Shown here: piece by piece, positions 52,519 through 61,006 of the stretch
How positions within the stretch are numbered: position 1 is the first letter of the stretch
How the letters are laid out: the number at the start of each line of letters is the position of its first letter
NCBI GenBank assembly: GCA_051252095.1
Contig: JBPOFK010000001.1
Coordinates: 286,463 to 350,462, forward strand
Reading direction: 5' to 3'
From: GCA-2401735 sp051252095
GTDB lineage: Bacteria > Pseudomonadota > Gammaproteobacteria > Burkholderiales > Methylophilaceae
Length of the DNA stretch: 64,000 nt
Position numbers and translations under genes: made by a program
The notes under the pieces: generated by a model
The model's input: only the letters and a program-made list of their open reading frames with translations
Databases searched by the model: none
What the model was told of the DNA's origin: nothing

Positions 52519-53919
52519 ATGATACATGTCGAGAATTTACAGAAGCCTAAAGTGTCCCCTGAGTTGCTAGAGAAATATGACGTTGCAGGACCACGTTATA
52601 CCTCATATCCTACGGCAGACCGCTTTGTAGAAGCTTTTGGTGAGCCAGAATATAAGCAAGCACTACAGGTGCGAAAAATTGGACGCGTGTCGCTTCCCTT
52701 ATCTGTGTATATACACATTCCATTTTGTGAGTCACTCTGTTTCTTTTGTGCATGTAATAAAATTGTGACTAAACATCACGAACGCAGTGCCAGCTATCTT
52801 GCCTATCTCAGTCGTGAGATTGATTTACATATTGAACAGCTAGGTAAAAAGCCACAGATTTCACAATTGCATCTTGGTGGGGGCTCTCCTACCTTTTTTA
52901 GTGATGCTGAACTTATGCAGTTAATGAGTGAAGTTAGAAATAAATTTTTAATGTCTCCAGTCGGGGAGTATTCGATTGAGATTGACCCAAGGACTGTTGA
53001 TAAAAAAAGATTACAGAATTTAAAAGCGCTAGGCTTCAATCGGTTAAGTTTTGGTGTGCAAGACTTTAATGATGATGTTCAAATAGCAGTTCATCGGGTG
53101 CAACCGTATGAACAGGTCGCTCAGTTAGTAAAAGAATCGCGCCAATTGAAGTTTGAATCAATTAATATGGACTTGATTTATGGCCTACCTAAACAGACAA
53201 TGGGGTCATTTTCTCATACGCTGGATCAAGTCATCACATTACGTCCCGATAGAATTGCACTCTATGCATATGCCCACCTGCCTGAAAGGTTTAAGCCGCA
53301 ACGCCGCATTAAAACAGAAGACTTGCCATCGGCAGCTAATAAAATCAATATGCTATCAACAGCCATTTATAAGCTAATAGAAGCAGGGTATGTCTATATA
53401 GGCATGGATCATTTTGCGTTAGCGGAGGATGATTTAGCAATTGCAAAGAGGCAGGGTCGGTTGCATCGAAACTTTCAAGGGTATAGCACTCAGCCTGAAT
53501 GCGATTTAATTGGGCTAGGTGTGTCATCCATTGGACGTATTGGGGCAACCTATAGCCAGAATGCCAAGACGATGGATGAATATTGCGATGCCATTGACCA
53601 GGGACATCTTCCAATCACTCGCGGTTTAGGTTTAACAAGCGATGATTTAATTAGACGTACCGTCATTATGTCGATTATGTGTCAAGGTGAAGTGCAATTT
53701 GAGTCAATAGAACTTGCTTATATGATTGATTTTAAGTCTTATTTTGCACATGAATTAAAGGTGTTAAAGCCATTGCAGAGTGCTGGCATGGTGACCATTG
53801 ATGAGTTTGGAATTGAAGTAACGCAAATGGGCTGGTTTTTTGTAAGAGCCATTGCAATGGTGTTTGATAAGTACTTGCAAGCTGACAAGACACGTGCGCG
53901 CTTCTCAAAAATAATTTAG
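52519..53919 (+). CDS. hemN: Oxygen-independent coproporphyrinogen III oxidase
   Basis: A 466-residue radical SAM enzyme that decarboxylates coproporphyrinogen III to protoporphyrinogen IX without oxygen. The cluster motif is YIHIPFCESLCFFCACNKI (CxxxCxxCxC), preceded by GPRYTSYPTADRF, the substrate loop. LHLGGGSPTF and the HemN C-terminal domain follow. Length equals E. coli HemN (457). GGGAGCAATAA precedes the ATG. FNR control is expected, since it supplies haem under low oxygen, alongside the haem-rich cbb3 oxidase. Confidence 0.94.
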   Translation: MIHVENLQKPKVSPELLEKYDVAGPRYTSYPTADRFVEAFGEPEYKQALQVRKIGRVSLPLSVYIHIPFCESLCFFCACNKIVTKHHERSASYLAYLSREIDLHIEQLGKKPQISQLHLGGGSPTFFSDAELMQLMSEVRNKFLMSPVGEYSIEIDPRTVDKKRLQNLKALGFNRLSFGVQDFNDDVQIAVHRVQPYEQVAQLVKESRQLKFESINMDLIYGLPKQTMGSFSHTLDQVITLRPDRIALYAYAHLPERFKPQRRIKTEDLPSAANKINMLSTAIYKLIEAGYVYIGMDHFALAEDDLAIAKRQGRLHRNFQGYSTQPECDLIGLGVSSIGRIGATYSQNAKTMDEYCDAIDQGHLPITRGLGLTSDDLIRRTVIMSIMCQGEVQFESIELAYMIDFKSYFAHELKVLKPLQSAGMVTIDEFGIEVTQMGWFFVRAIAMVFDKYLQADKTRARFSKII

Positions 53920-53928
53920 AATCTCCTA

Positions 53929-54594
53929 ATGGAGACACCGCTAGTAGCAACAACATTTTTCATGGGCCTTGCTGGTGGTCCCCACTGTCTCGCTATGTGT
54001 GGTGCTGCATGTGGCGGTATCCATAAAAGTGCGGCTGGTATCCATATTTGGAAATTTCACGTGGGAAGATTGTTTGGCTATGCCATACTTGGCGCAATCG
54101 CAGCAGCTTCAGTAAGGACGCTTGCTTGGTTTTCTGATCAAACTTTAGCGTTACATCCACTTTGGACATTCTTTCATGTCTTGGTTTTTGTGTGGGGGTT
54201 AATGCTCCTATTTTTTGCACGTCAACCTGTATGGGCTGAGCAGTTCGGTCGGCGCGTATGGGCACGTGTTAAGAAAGCCTCATTATTATCTGGCGGTGGC
54301 GTGCTAACAGGTATGTTATGGGCATTAATGCCATGTGGATTGCTTTACTCAGCATTACTTGTTGCTTCTTTAAATGCCAATGCGCTAAATGGTGCACTGA
54401 GTATGGCTACTTTTGCAGTTGGAACAAGTGTTTCTTTGATTGTTGGGCCGTGGTTATGGTTTAAGCTAAAAAATGGATTTAAATGCTTGGGTAATGAAAC
54501 GAGTATGCGTTTAGCTGGCTTGTTTTTAGTGGTTATTGCTGGCTGGGCCATTTGGATGGATGTCATGCACCAAACAAAAGTATGGTGCAACTAG
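53929..54594 (+). CDS. TauE/SafE-like membrane protein of the cbb3 neighbourhood
   Basis: A 221-residue six-helix protein. The first helix bears GPHCLAMCGAACGGIH, a Cys/His-rich motif of the UreH/SafE-like branch that often lies with cco genes; GMLWALMPCGLLYSALL is the second repeat, with Cys and Pro. A copper or sulfite transport role is proposed for such proteins but not shown. It starts 10 bases after hemN. The start could also be ATG 53962. Confidence 0.75.
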   Translation: METPLVATTFFMGLAGGPHCLAMCGAACGGIHKSAAGIHIWKFHVGRLFGYAILGAIAAASVRTLAWFSDQTLALHPLWTFFHVLVFVWGLMLLFFARQPVWAEQFGRRVWARVKKASLLSGGGVLTGMLWALMPCGLLYSALLVASLNANALNGALSMATFAVGTSVSLIVGPWLWFKLKNGFKCLGNETSMRLAGLFLVVIAGWAIWMDVMHQTKVWCN

Positions 54595-54597
54595 GAT

Positions 54598-54627
54598 AAA
54601 AAAATCTCTACCGCAAGCGGTAGAGAT
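54598..54627 (-). terminator. ompW terminator
   Basis: A perfect 11-bp stem (54604-54614 with 54617-54627) with a two-base spacing at its tip and, on the minus strand, a following run of seven T (54598-54604). It ends the ompW transcript. Confidence 0.85.
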
Positions 54628-54661
54628 AGGGAGGGACCAGCAAACTTTACATCATCATTTC

Positions 54662-55363
54662 TTAGAATTTTTTACCGATACCAAAACCAATCACCCATGG
54701 GTTGATATCTAAGTCATCAATCTTTGTCCAAACGCCGCCATTTAAAGGGTTTTTCAATTCAACATCTGTGTCGATGGTGACATATTTAGCATCAAAATTC
54801 ACTAACCAGCCGTCTTTCAAGTTGATATCAACCCCAGCTTGCAATGCCCATCCCCAGCTATCAGAATCTACTTTAATTTTTGTGCCAGCAAGTGCACCGC
54901 TATTAACTCTTAAGTTTTTATCTAAGAAATTAGTATAGTTAATACCAGCACCTACATAGGGATCAATCATCTGATCTGGGTTAAAATGCCATTGTGCAGT
55001 TAATGTTGGAGGTAGTAAGTTAACACTTCCTAAGCCTTGGTTGCCCAATGTAGCTAAGTTATCATCCTCTATACTTACATTGTGGCGAGTACCTAATGCT
55101 AAGATAAGCTCTGCAGCAATATTTTTAGTAAAGTAGTAAGAAATATCTAGCTCGGGAATCACTTTGTCACTTACGGTCAGCTCTGCGCCGGGACTCATTA
55201 CATTCGCAACATTCTTATTAACTGTTTTACCCAAATCACTATCTTCATTTGGACTTACATTTACTGCACGAATGCGAACTACCCAATCACCTGCTTCAGC
55301 ATGCGCTAACATTGGTGCTACTAGTGCAGCAGCGAATGCAGTTGCCAATATTGTTTTTTTCAT
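54662..55363 (-). CDS. ompW: Outer-membrane protein OmpW
   Basis: A 233-residue eight-stranded beta-barrel. A signal peptide (KKTILATAFAAALVAPMLAHA, cut after AHA) precedes AGDWVVRIRAVNVSPNEDSD, the OmpW hallmark, and the chain ends VIGFGIGKKF with the terminal aromatic. GGAGAATGGT gives the ribosome site for ATG 55363. OmpW forms a hydrophobic channel at the outer membrane and is induced in low oxygen in several bacteria. A perfect FNR box sits in its promoter. Confidence 0.92.
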   Translation of the reverse strand: MKKTILATAFAAALVAPMLAHAEAGDWVVRIRAVNVSPNEDSDLGKTVNKNVANVMSPGAELTVSDKVIPELDISYYFTKNIAAELILALGTRHNVSIEDDNLATLGNQGLGSVNLLPPTLTAQWHFNPDQMIDPYVGAGINYTNFLDKNLRVNSGALAGTKIKVDSDSWGWALQAGVDINLKDGWLVNFDAKYVTIDTDVELKNPLNGGVWTKIDDLDINPWVIGFGIGKKF

Positions 55364-55406
55364 ACCATTCTCCATTTAATTATCGGTTTTTTGTTTCGAT
55401 AGGAGA

Positions 55407-55448
55407 ATGATACGAGTTACGGTGATTGCGTACTTTGATGTAAATCAA
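55407..55448 (-). promoter_or_regulatory. Perfect FNR box and -10 of ompW
   Basis: TTGATGTAAATCAA (55435-55448) is a perfect FNR consensus. On the minus strand TATCAT lies at 55412-55407, so the centre is about 41.5 bases before the expected start near 55400. It is the strongest of the four boxes in the window. Confidence 0.8.
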
Positions 55449-55494
55449 CCAAAGTATGATTGGTGCAAAAGAGTGTTTTTTTTACAAAAGTTGA

Positions 55495-56262
55495 TTAACC
55501 AAACTCTTGCTCAGTAATGGAGAATGGGCTTGTGGGCGTATGCAGTTTCTTGGCTTGTTTAATTTCTTTTTCATAAAATGTTTTAAAAATATCTATTAAG
55601 ACACGCTCATAATTTAATTCTTTAGATAAAGGCTTCCAATTCATATTATCTAAGTTGTAATCAGAGAATAGTTTGTACTTATGCGTTAAGTCAGTATTGC
55701 TGATTTTGTAATTGCTGGCGGTAACCGTTGCGCCATAACGATTTGCCCAAATGAAAAAAGCGAGATCCATCGTACTGATATCTGGATTAATCGTTAAATT
55801 ATTTTCATCAATACCTAACCTTATACAATGATCGATATAGTTAATCAGATCGTTGATTCTGACATCAAGAATATCATTGAGCTCATGATTAACCAGCAAT
55901 TTATTGGATTCTGAGTTGGCAATAAACAGACATTGGTAATTAATCGGCTTTAGCTTATTAAAAAGAACATGTGTTGCATAGAGTACTAGCAATCGTTCTC
56001 TTGAAAGCGCGTCATAGTGCATTGATTTTCTGACTAATTCAAGCCAAAAATTGACGCCTTTGATGCCCAAATAGGTAATCAGGGTTTCTTTTGAAGGAAT
56101 TAATTTATAGAATGTGCCTCTAGAAATACTACTTTTAGAAATAGCCTCTTGTAGTGTTAAACCACCAATGCCTTTCTTTGCAATAATCCCCTCAGCAATT
56201 AATGTAATTTCACGTAATCTTTCTTCTTCTACCTGTCTACTTCTCGATCTTTTTTCGCTCAT
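55495..56262 (-). CDS. TetR-family transcriptional regulator
   Basis: A 255-residue protein with an N-terminal helix-turn-helix (LREITLIAEGIIAKKGIGGL, then SISRGTFYKLIPSKETLITY) and a longer than usual C-terminal ligand domain. The very basic start (MSEKRSRSRQVEEER) is common. Two palindromes with TATAC/GTATA half-sites lie just upstream (56306-56347), in front of two very small ORFs running the other way. The ligand and targets are unknown. Confidence 0.8.
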   Translation of the reverse strand: MSEKRSRSRQVEEERLREITLIAEGIIAKKGIGGLTLQEAISKSSISRGTFYKLIPSKETLITYLGIKGVNFWLELVRKSMHYDALSRERLLVLYATHVLFNKLKPINYQCLFIANSESNKLLVNHELNDILDVRINDLINYIDHCIRLGIDENNLTINPDISTMDLAFFIWANRYGATVTASNYKISNTDLTHKYKLFSDYNLDNMNWKPLSKELNYERVLIDIFKTFYEKEIKQAKKLHTPTSPFSITEQEFG

Positions 56263-56305
56263 AACTCTATGTTTAACACACTAGATTAATACACGCAATA
56301 AATTG

Positions 56306-56347
56306 TATACATGTATAAAATATGTGATAAACTATACCCCTGTATAG
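56306..56347. promoter_or_regulatory. Paired TATAC/GTATA palindromes
   Basis: TATACATGTATA (56306-56317) is a perfect palindrome; CTATAC-CCCT-GTATAG (56332-56347) is a second with 6-base arms. Both reuse the half-site TATAC/GTATA, which also occurs in front of the other TetR gene at 1765. They are 26 bases apart (centre to centre about 28), close to three turns of helix, and lie 44-85 bases before the TetR start. Confidence 0.45.
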
Positions 56348-56590
56348 AAATGTCAGATTGTTAATTATTGGTAAGTCTTATTAAACAGCAAACAAAAAAA
56401 TAATGCACGTTTTTGTTGTCATTTTAATACTCAAAAAATGTGGTTATTCGCGTTTTGTCGCTTAAAACATCACTTATTTTTTCTTAACTATCTTTGTTAA
56501 TGATTAATAATAAACCTTAAAAAGTACGTCTTGATTAAGATAATAGCAATGGAAATGAAAACAGTAATTTATCAAAGAGGTGAGTCTCAA

Positions 56591-56707
56591 GTGTTAACTT
56601 TGCTTTTGCTCGCCATTGTTATTACAACAATTATGTATTTGATATGGTCTGGAGAGATTGGTTCCAGCGTCCATACATTTAGTGAAGTGTTAAAAACTGC
56701 AGATTGA
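56591..56707 (+). CDS. Small membrane protein (38 residues)
   Basis: A short frame starting at GTG 56591 behind a strong ribosome site (AGAGGTGAG), reading MLTLLLLAIVITTIMYLIWS and then a polar tail EIGSSVHTFSEVLKTAD. One membrane helix. A longer frame begins at ATG 56549 but lacks a ribosome site. It is not recognised. It may be induced with the next small frame by release of the TetR protein. Confidence 0.45.
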   Translation: MLTLLLLAIVITTIMYLIWSGEIGSSVHTFSEVLKTAD

Positions 56708-56739
56708 AACACAGCGAACTAAAACACTGGGGGAGTGTT

Positions 56740-56844
56740 ATGTTTTGGGTACGACTTTTATTGATTTTCTGTATTTTATCTTTACCGCATCATATTGAGC
56801 AGGTGCAACAGAAGACAGGATCGTTATCCTACAAGACTAAATAG
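56740..56844 (+). CDS. Small exported or membrane peptide (34 residues)
   Basis: ATG 56740 follows GGGGGAG at five bases, the strongest ribosome site in this part of the window. The product, MFWVRLLLIFCILSLPHH then a polar end (IEQVQQKTGSLSYKTK), has one short hydrophobic stretch with a Cys. It lies 33 bases after the previous small frame and ends 10 bases before the amylosucrase stop. Not recognised. Confidence 0.4.
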   Translation: MFWVRLLLIFCILSLPHHIEQVQQKTGSLSYKTK

Positions 56845-56854
56845 CTATTGAAAG

Positions 56855-58807
56855 TTAAGTTTCTAGCCAATAAAATGATAGCGCTGGAATTACTAAGCTA
56901 TCATTTTCAATAGTCAATGTGCTACCTGAAGCAAGATCTTTCACTTGCGTGTAGTGGAAAAAGCCTTTTTCCCTCAATGGATTAATATCAAGCGACTGTT
57001 CAATGTCGTTAAAATTGCTAATCACCAATACTCTGCTACTTGCTACAGTGTGACCAAAGCGTGAGTAAGCTAAAAGGTGTTCGTTGTTTGTCTCCAAAAG
57101 CTCACGGTTGTTTTTATCTGCAAAAGCAGGAATTTCTTTACGCCTTGCAATCAGGTTTTTTAGAGCGTTAAATATTCGATACTCAACCGTGTCAGCTTTT
57201 TTTCTTTTATCCATCTTATTCCAGTCAAGCTGCGGTCTGTGTGTCCAACGATTGTCATTACTTTTATGAATATCACTCAGATATGAATCATCATTAAGCG
57301 TACCTACCTCATCACCGTAATAGAGAAGCGGTATGCCGCCAAAAGATAAAATAATACTGTGTAATAAGATGACGGTTTCGATGGCAGACGTAATGGCTTC
57401 TTGGTTTTCTGCTTGTATTGCAGTTTCTAAGCCAGCAAGCGATGCGAGGGACCCTGAGATACGTGCATCACCATTTTTTTTATTGACACCAAAGGCAAAC
57501 CCTTTAGCATTAGACATCCCATAATTACCTGTATAGTAATCCACTAAAAATCGTCTATGTAGAACAGGGTCAAAACCTGCATCAATAATATCTGTATCGC
57601 TAAAGCCCCAGCCGATGTCATCATGGCAGCGTATATAGTTGAGCCATGTTGCTCGTTCTAACTTCTCGGGGATACTATGAATGCCTTTGTTAAGCAAGTT
57701 CGTGTTCTTCGTTGCAACCGCTTCCCAGAGTAATGCCATGAGTGTCGCGTTATAGGCAATTTCACACTCTTTTGCATTGATTGCATCTTCGCCAAAATAC
57801 TTCACAATTTCAGTTGGCGCAACAATGGCCTCTGCAATAAATAAGACACCTGGCGATGTTACTTGGCAGCAGTCTTTAAATAATTGCAAAATAAGATGGG
57901 CTTCACGCTCATTTTGGCAAGTGCTGCCCATTTTTTTCCACAAAAAAGCAACGGCATCCAAACGTAATATATCAACACCATGGTTAGCCCAGTATAAGAG
58001 TACATCTAGCATTTCAATAAAGACTGCTGGGTTTTTGTAGTTTAAATCCCATTGAAAGTTATTGAATACAGTCATGACCCATTTATTAGCCTGCTCATCC
58101 CAAGTAAAGCTACCTGGGGCAAATTCAGGAAAAACTTCTGGCATTGTTTCTTCATAAATATCAGGAATTTGCCGGTCATCAAACATGTAGAAATAATCTT
58201 GATATTTGGTATCACCCTTACGCGCTTTTTGTGCCCAAGTGTGCTCGTTGGAGGTATGATTAACGACGACGTCTAAAGTGATGAGTGTTTCGCGACTCTT
58301 CAAATTGCTAATGAGCTTATCAAGCTCTTTGAGGGTGCCATAAGTTTCGTCAACTTTACGAAAATCTCTGACGGCGTAACCACCATCATTCTCAACTTCT
58401 GGGCAATCACAAATTGGCATAATATGGATCATGTTGATGCCTAGATCTTGCAAGTGATGTAGCTTTGATTGCATGCCTTTAAGGTCTTCAGCATAACCTT
58501 CGCAATAAAGGGCCATGCCGACCCATTTTTGGCTTAAAAACCAGTTGTGATCTCTTTCCCTAACTAAATCGGATTCTTTAAGCTCAGGTGCACGTTTGAT
58601 GTATTGCATTGCCATCGTTTTAACAAGACTGAGCAACTGTGCTTCAAAATCATCACGTTCACCATATAAATGTTGAAAAATCGAATAGATGGCAAAAAAG
58701 TTTGCTCCTAGGCGAGTATAAAAGTGCTGTAAATCATGGTCGTTATCCTTGATATCAATTTTGATAAGAATATCATTGAGTAAGGCATGTGATACTTGTT
58801 CATACAT
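56855..58807 (-). CDS. Amylosucrase-type glycoside hydrolase (GH13)
   Basis: A 650-residue alpha-amylase-fold enzyme, matching amylosucrase in length and layout. Conserved regions are TLDVVVNHTSNEHTWA, the nucleophile DILRLDAVAFLWK, acid GVLFIAEAIVAPTE and the transition-state Asp in YIRCHDDIGWGFS. Amylosucrase turns sucrose into glucan and fructose, or hydrolyses it. Its place after fructokinase and sucrose-phosphate synthase is the cluster known from methylotrophic bacteria, where it is thought to break down stored or osmoprotective sucrose. Confidence 0.87.
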   Translation of the reverse strand: MYEQVSHALLNDILIKIDIKDNDHDLQHFYTRLGANFFAIYSIFQHLYGERDDFEAQLLSLVKTMAMQYIKRAPELKESDLVRERDHNWFLSQKWVGMALYCEGYAEDLKGMQSKLHHLQDLGINMIHIMPICDCPEVENDGGYAVRDFRKVDETYGTLKELDKLISNLKSRETLITLDVVVNHTSNEHTWAQKARKGDTKYQDYFYMFDDRQIPDIYEETMPEVFPEFAPGSFTWDEQANKWVMTVFNNFQWDLNYKNPAVFIEMLDVLLYWANHGVDILRLDAVAFLWKKMGSTCQNEREAHLILQLFKDCCQVTSPGVLFIAEAIVAPTEIVKYFGEDAINAKECEIAYNATLMALLWEAVATKNTNLLNKGIHSIPEKLERATWLNYIRCHDDIGWGFSDTDIIDAGFDPVLHRRFLVDYYTGNYGMSNAKGFAFGVNKKNGDARISGSLASLAGLETAIQAENQEAITSAIETVILLHSIILSFGGIPLLYYGDEVGTLNDDSYLSDIHKSNDNRWTHRPQLDWNKMDKRKKADTVEYRIFNALKNLIARRKEIPAFADKNNRELLETNNEHLLAYSRFGHTVASSRVLVISNFNDIEQSLDINPLREKGFFHYTQVKDLASGSTLTIENDSLVIPALSFYWLET

Positions 58808-58828
58808 AGTGATTAATGGCTTTTATAG

Positions 58829-61006
58829 TTAGTTTTCGTTTGTTTGACCGAATTGATAGTGCTGTATGCCTTCTAAAATGCCCGCAGCATAATGACTTTC
58901 AGCAAAATAAACTTGATCTAACCCGCGCAGTGTTTCAAGTTCATCACTGTGGTTGCCAACGACCACACCCAAGGTGTCGCCGATTAACATTTCACTATCA
59001 TTCCCAGAGTCGCCTGAGGTTAGAAATTGTTTAAGTGGCAAATCCCATTTATAAGCCAAATAACGAATAGCGTGTCCTTTAGATGCTCTGATGGGTAAGA
59101 TGTCTAAAAACTCATTATGAGAGTAAATGACTTGTGCTTTTAAGTTAAGTTGTTGCAGATGTTGATTAATTGTTTCAATTGGTGGCAGCTCATTTTGATT
59201 AACTAAATAACTAATTTTAAAGTCTCTTTGGTTTTCTGGCGTTTGCAATCGAATCCCAGAGATGCTTTTCATGGCTTCGATTAAATCATCACGCCGCCAC
59301 AAGTGCTTAATATGGTTAATCCATCCAGTATCTGGTTTTAATGAAACGCCATAATTGATTTCACTACCAACAGATGTTATCAGTACATCTGGCATGGGCA
59401 CATTATGTTCCTTCAGAATATTCACGGCGCTTTCAAGTGGGCGACCTGTTGCAATACCAAAGGCTAATTGACCAGATTGATTGCGTAGCCACCCAACTAG
59501 GTCCTGTAAACTTTTGTAATCACCTAAAAGTGTATTGTCAATATCTGTAATGAGTGCTGCTTTTGCTAATGGCATTGTGGATTTTCCTGCGTTTAATGCG
59601 GTTTTGTATTGTCGTTTTATTCTTTTGCGATCCCTATGTAATAAAGCACGCACCTCTTTCATATACTTTTCGACATGCTTGTGCCAAGTATAGTGACGCT
59701 TGATATTATTCAAGCCGTTTTTTGAAAGTAGGCGCCATTTTTTGGGGTCAGAAAGTGCTTGTTGTAAACTTTCGGCAATAGCATCACTATCTAAGGTATT
59801 CGTCAGAAATCCATTGCGGCAATTGCTCACGATATCTCTTGGGCCTCCATCATCAGGCGCTATAAATGGTAGACCGCTAGCCGTAGCTTCAATTAATGTT
59901 AGGCCAAATGGTTCTGTGAAGGCAGCATTAATAAACACACCTTTTCTTTTTGCAGCGTATCGATACAGTTCAGGAATATCATCTTGCGTAATATTTTTTG
60001 GGATGGCAACCTTACCCCACAAATCATATTTATCAATATCCAGCAATAGACTGTTCATGACTTTTTGTTGTGATTCTTCTAAATCATTAATATCTTCTCG
60101 TGTACCAGCAACAATGACTAAATTTGCCATTTCTTGTAATGCTTTGCTTTGTCCATAAGCCGTTATCAGTCCGCTAATATTTTTACGTAAATCAGGGCGA
60201 CATATCGTGAGAATGATTGGTTTATCTTTTTTAAAGATAAATTTATCGATTAGTAACTTAAAGTCTTCATCAATGCGATAGCCTCTCGTTGGGGCTGAGA
60301 ATCTTGACGTATCAATTCCAGGAGGAATAACCCTATAACGGATGTCGTTATGGTTGCGGTACATTCCATACTGGTCATCTATCTCTTGCCGAGTACTGGT
60401 AACGACAAGAGAAGCATCATGGAGAATATCTTCTTCAGCATCAATACGCCAATTTAAATTAAATTGTCTTTCAATGGCGGATTCTTTTTTTCCTGACTTA
60501 AGTAATCGATCAAGTTTGGGTCGACCTAATGAGTGGCCTGTAAAAATAAGAGGGATACCTAATAAATTTGATAGTTGTCTTCCCACATAGCCTGCATCTG
60601 CATAATGTGCATGGATGAAGTCTGGTAGTTGCCCTTGTTTTCTAAGGAATTGCAGGCATTTATCGACCATTTGGTCGAGATGTTTCCATAACAGTTCTTT
60701 TCGAATGTATTTCTTCGGACCACATCGTAATCGAACAATTCTTGTGTTTTCGCTTAGTTCTTGCTCAGACTGCGCATAATCCTCTGATAGTGCTGGATCA
60801 TCAATTAATCTAGTGAGGAGATCAACTTTACCCACCTGTGGGTGCTCACCTAGCGTTTTTGTGAGTTCAACCACATATTTCGTTTGTCCGCCCGTGTCAG
60901 CATTGCTTCCTAATTCCAAGTCATTTGCACGTATTAAACCATGCACACTAATCATAAGAATATAGAGTGATCCATCTTTATCTTTATCGCTGGTGTATGC
61001 TTCCAT
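58829..61006 (-). CDS. sps: Sucrose-phosphate synthase with fused phosphatase domain
   Basis: A 725-residue two-part enzyme. Residues 1-470 are a GT-B glycosyltransferase (LISVHGLIRANDLELGSNAD at the start; TEPFGLTLIEATASGLPFIA near 365 is the UDP-glucose site). Residues 485-725 are a HAD phosphatase: nucleophile motif LITDIDNTLLGDY and FLTSGDSGNDSEMLIG. Both catalytic sites appear intact, so one protein could make sucrose-6-phosphate from UDP-glucose and fructose-6-phosphate and remove the phosphate. It starts one base from the fructokinase stop and is upstream of amylosucrase. Confidence 0.88.
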   Translation of the reverse strand: MEAYTSDKDKDGSLYILMISVHGLIRANDLELGSNADTGGQTKYVVELTKTLGEHPQVGKVDLLTRLIDDPALSEDYAQSEQELSENTRIVRLRCGPKKYIRKELLWKHLDQMVDKCLQFLRKQGQLPDFIHAHYADAGYVGRQLSNLLGIPLIFTGHSLGRPKLDRLLKSGKKESAIERQFNLNWRIDAEEDILHDASLVVTSTRQEIDDQYGMYRNHNDIRYRVIPPGIDTSRFSAPTRGYRIDEDFKLLIDKFIFKKDKPIILTICRPDLRKNISGLITAYGQSKALQEMANLVIVAGTREDINDLEESQQKVMNSLLLDIDKYDLWGKVAIPKNITQDDIPELYRYAAKRKGVFINAAFTEPFGLTLIEATASGLPFIAPDDGGPRDIVSNCRNGFLTNTLDSDAIAESLQQALSDPKKWRLLSKNGLNNIKRHYTWHKHVEKYMKEVRALLHRDRKRIKRQYKTALNAGKSTMPLAKAALITDIDNTLLGDYKSLQDLVGWLRNQSGQLAFGIATGRPLESAVNILKEHNVPMPDVLITSVGSEINYGVSLKPDTGWINHIKHLWRRDDLIEAMKSISGIRLQTPENQRDFKISYLVNQNELPPIETINQHLQQLNLKAQVIYSHNEFLDILPIRASKGHAIRYLAYKWDLPLKQFLTSGDSGNDSEMLIGDTLGVVVGNHSDELETLRGLDQVYFAESHYAAGILEGIQHYQFGQTNEN

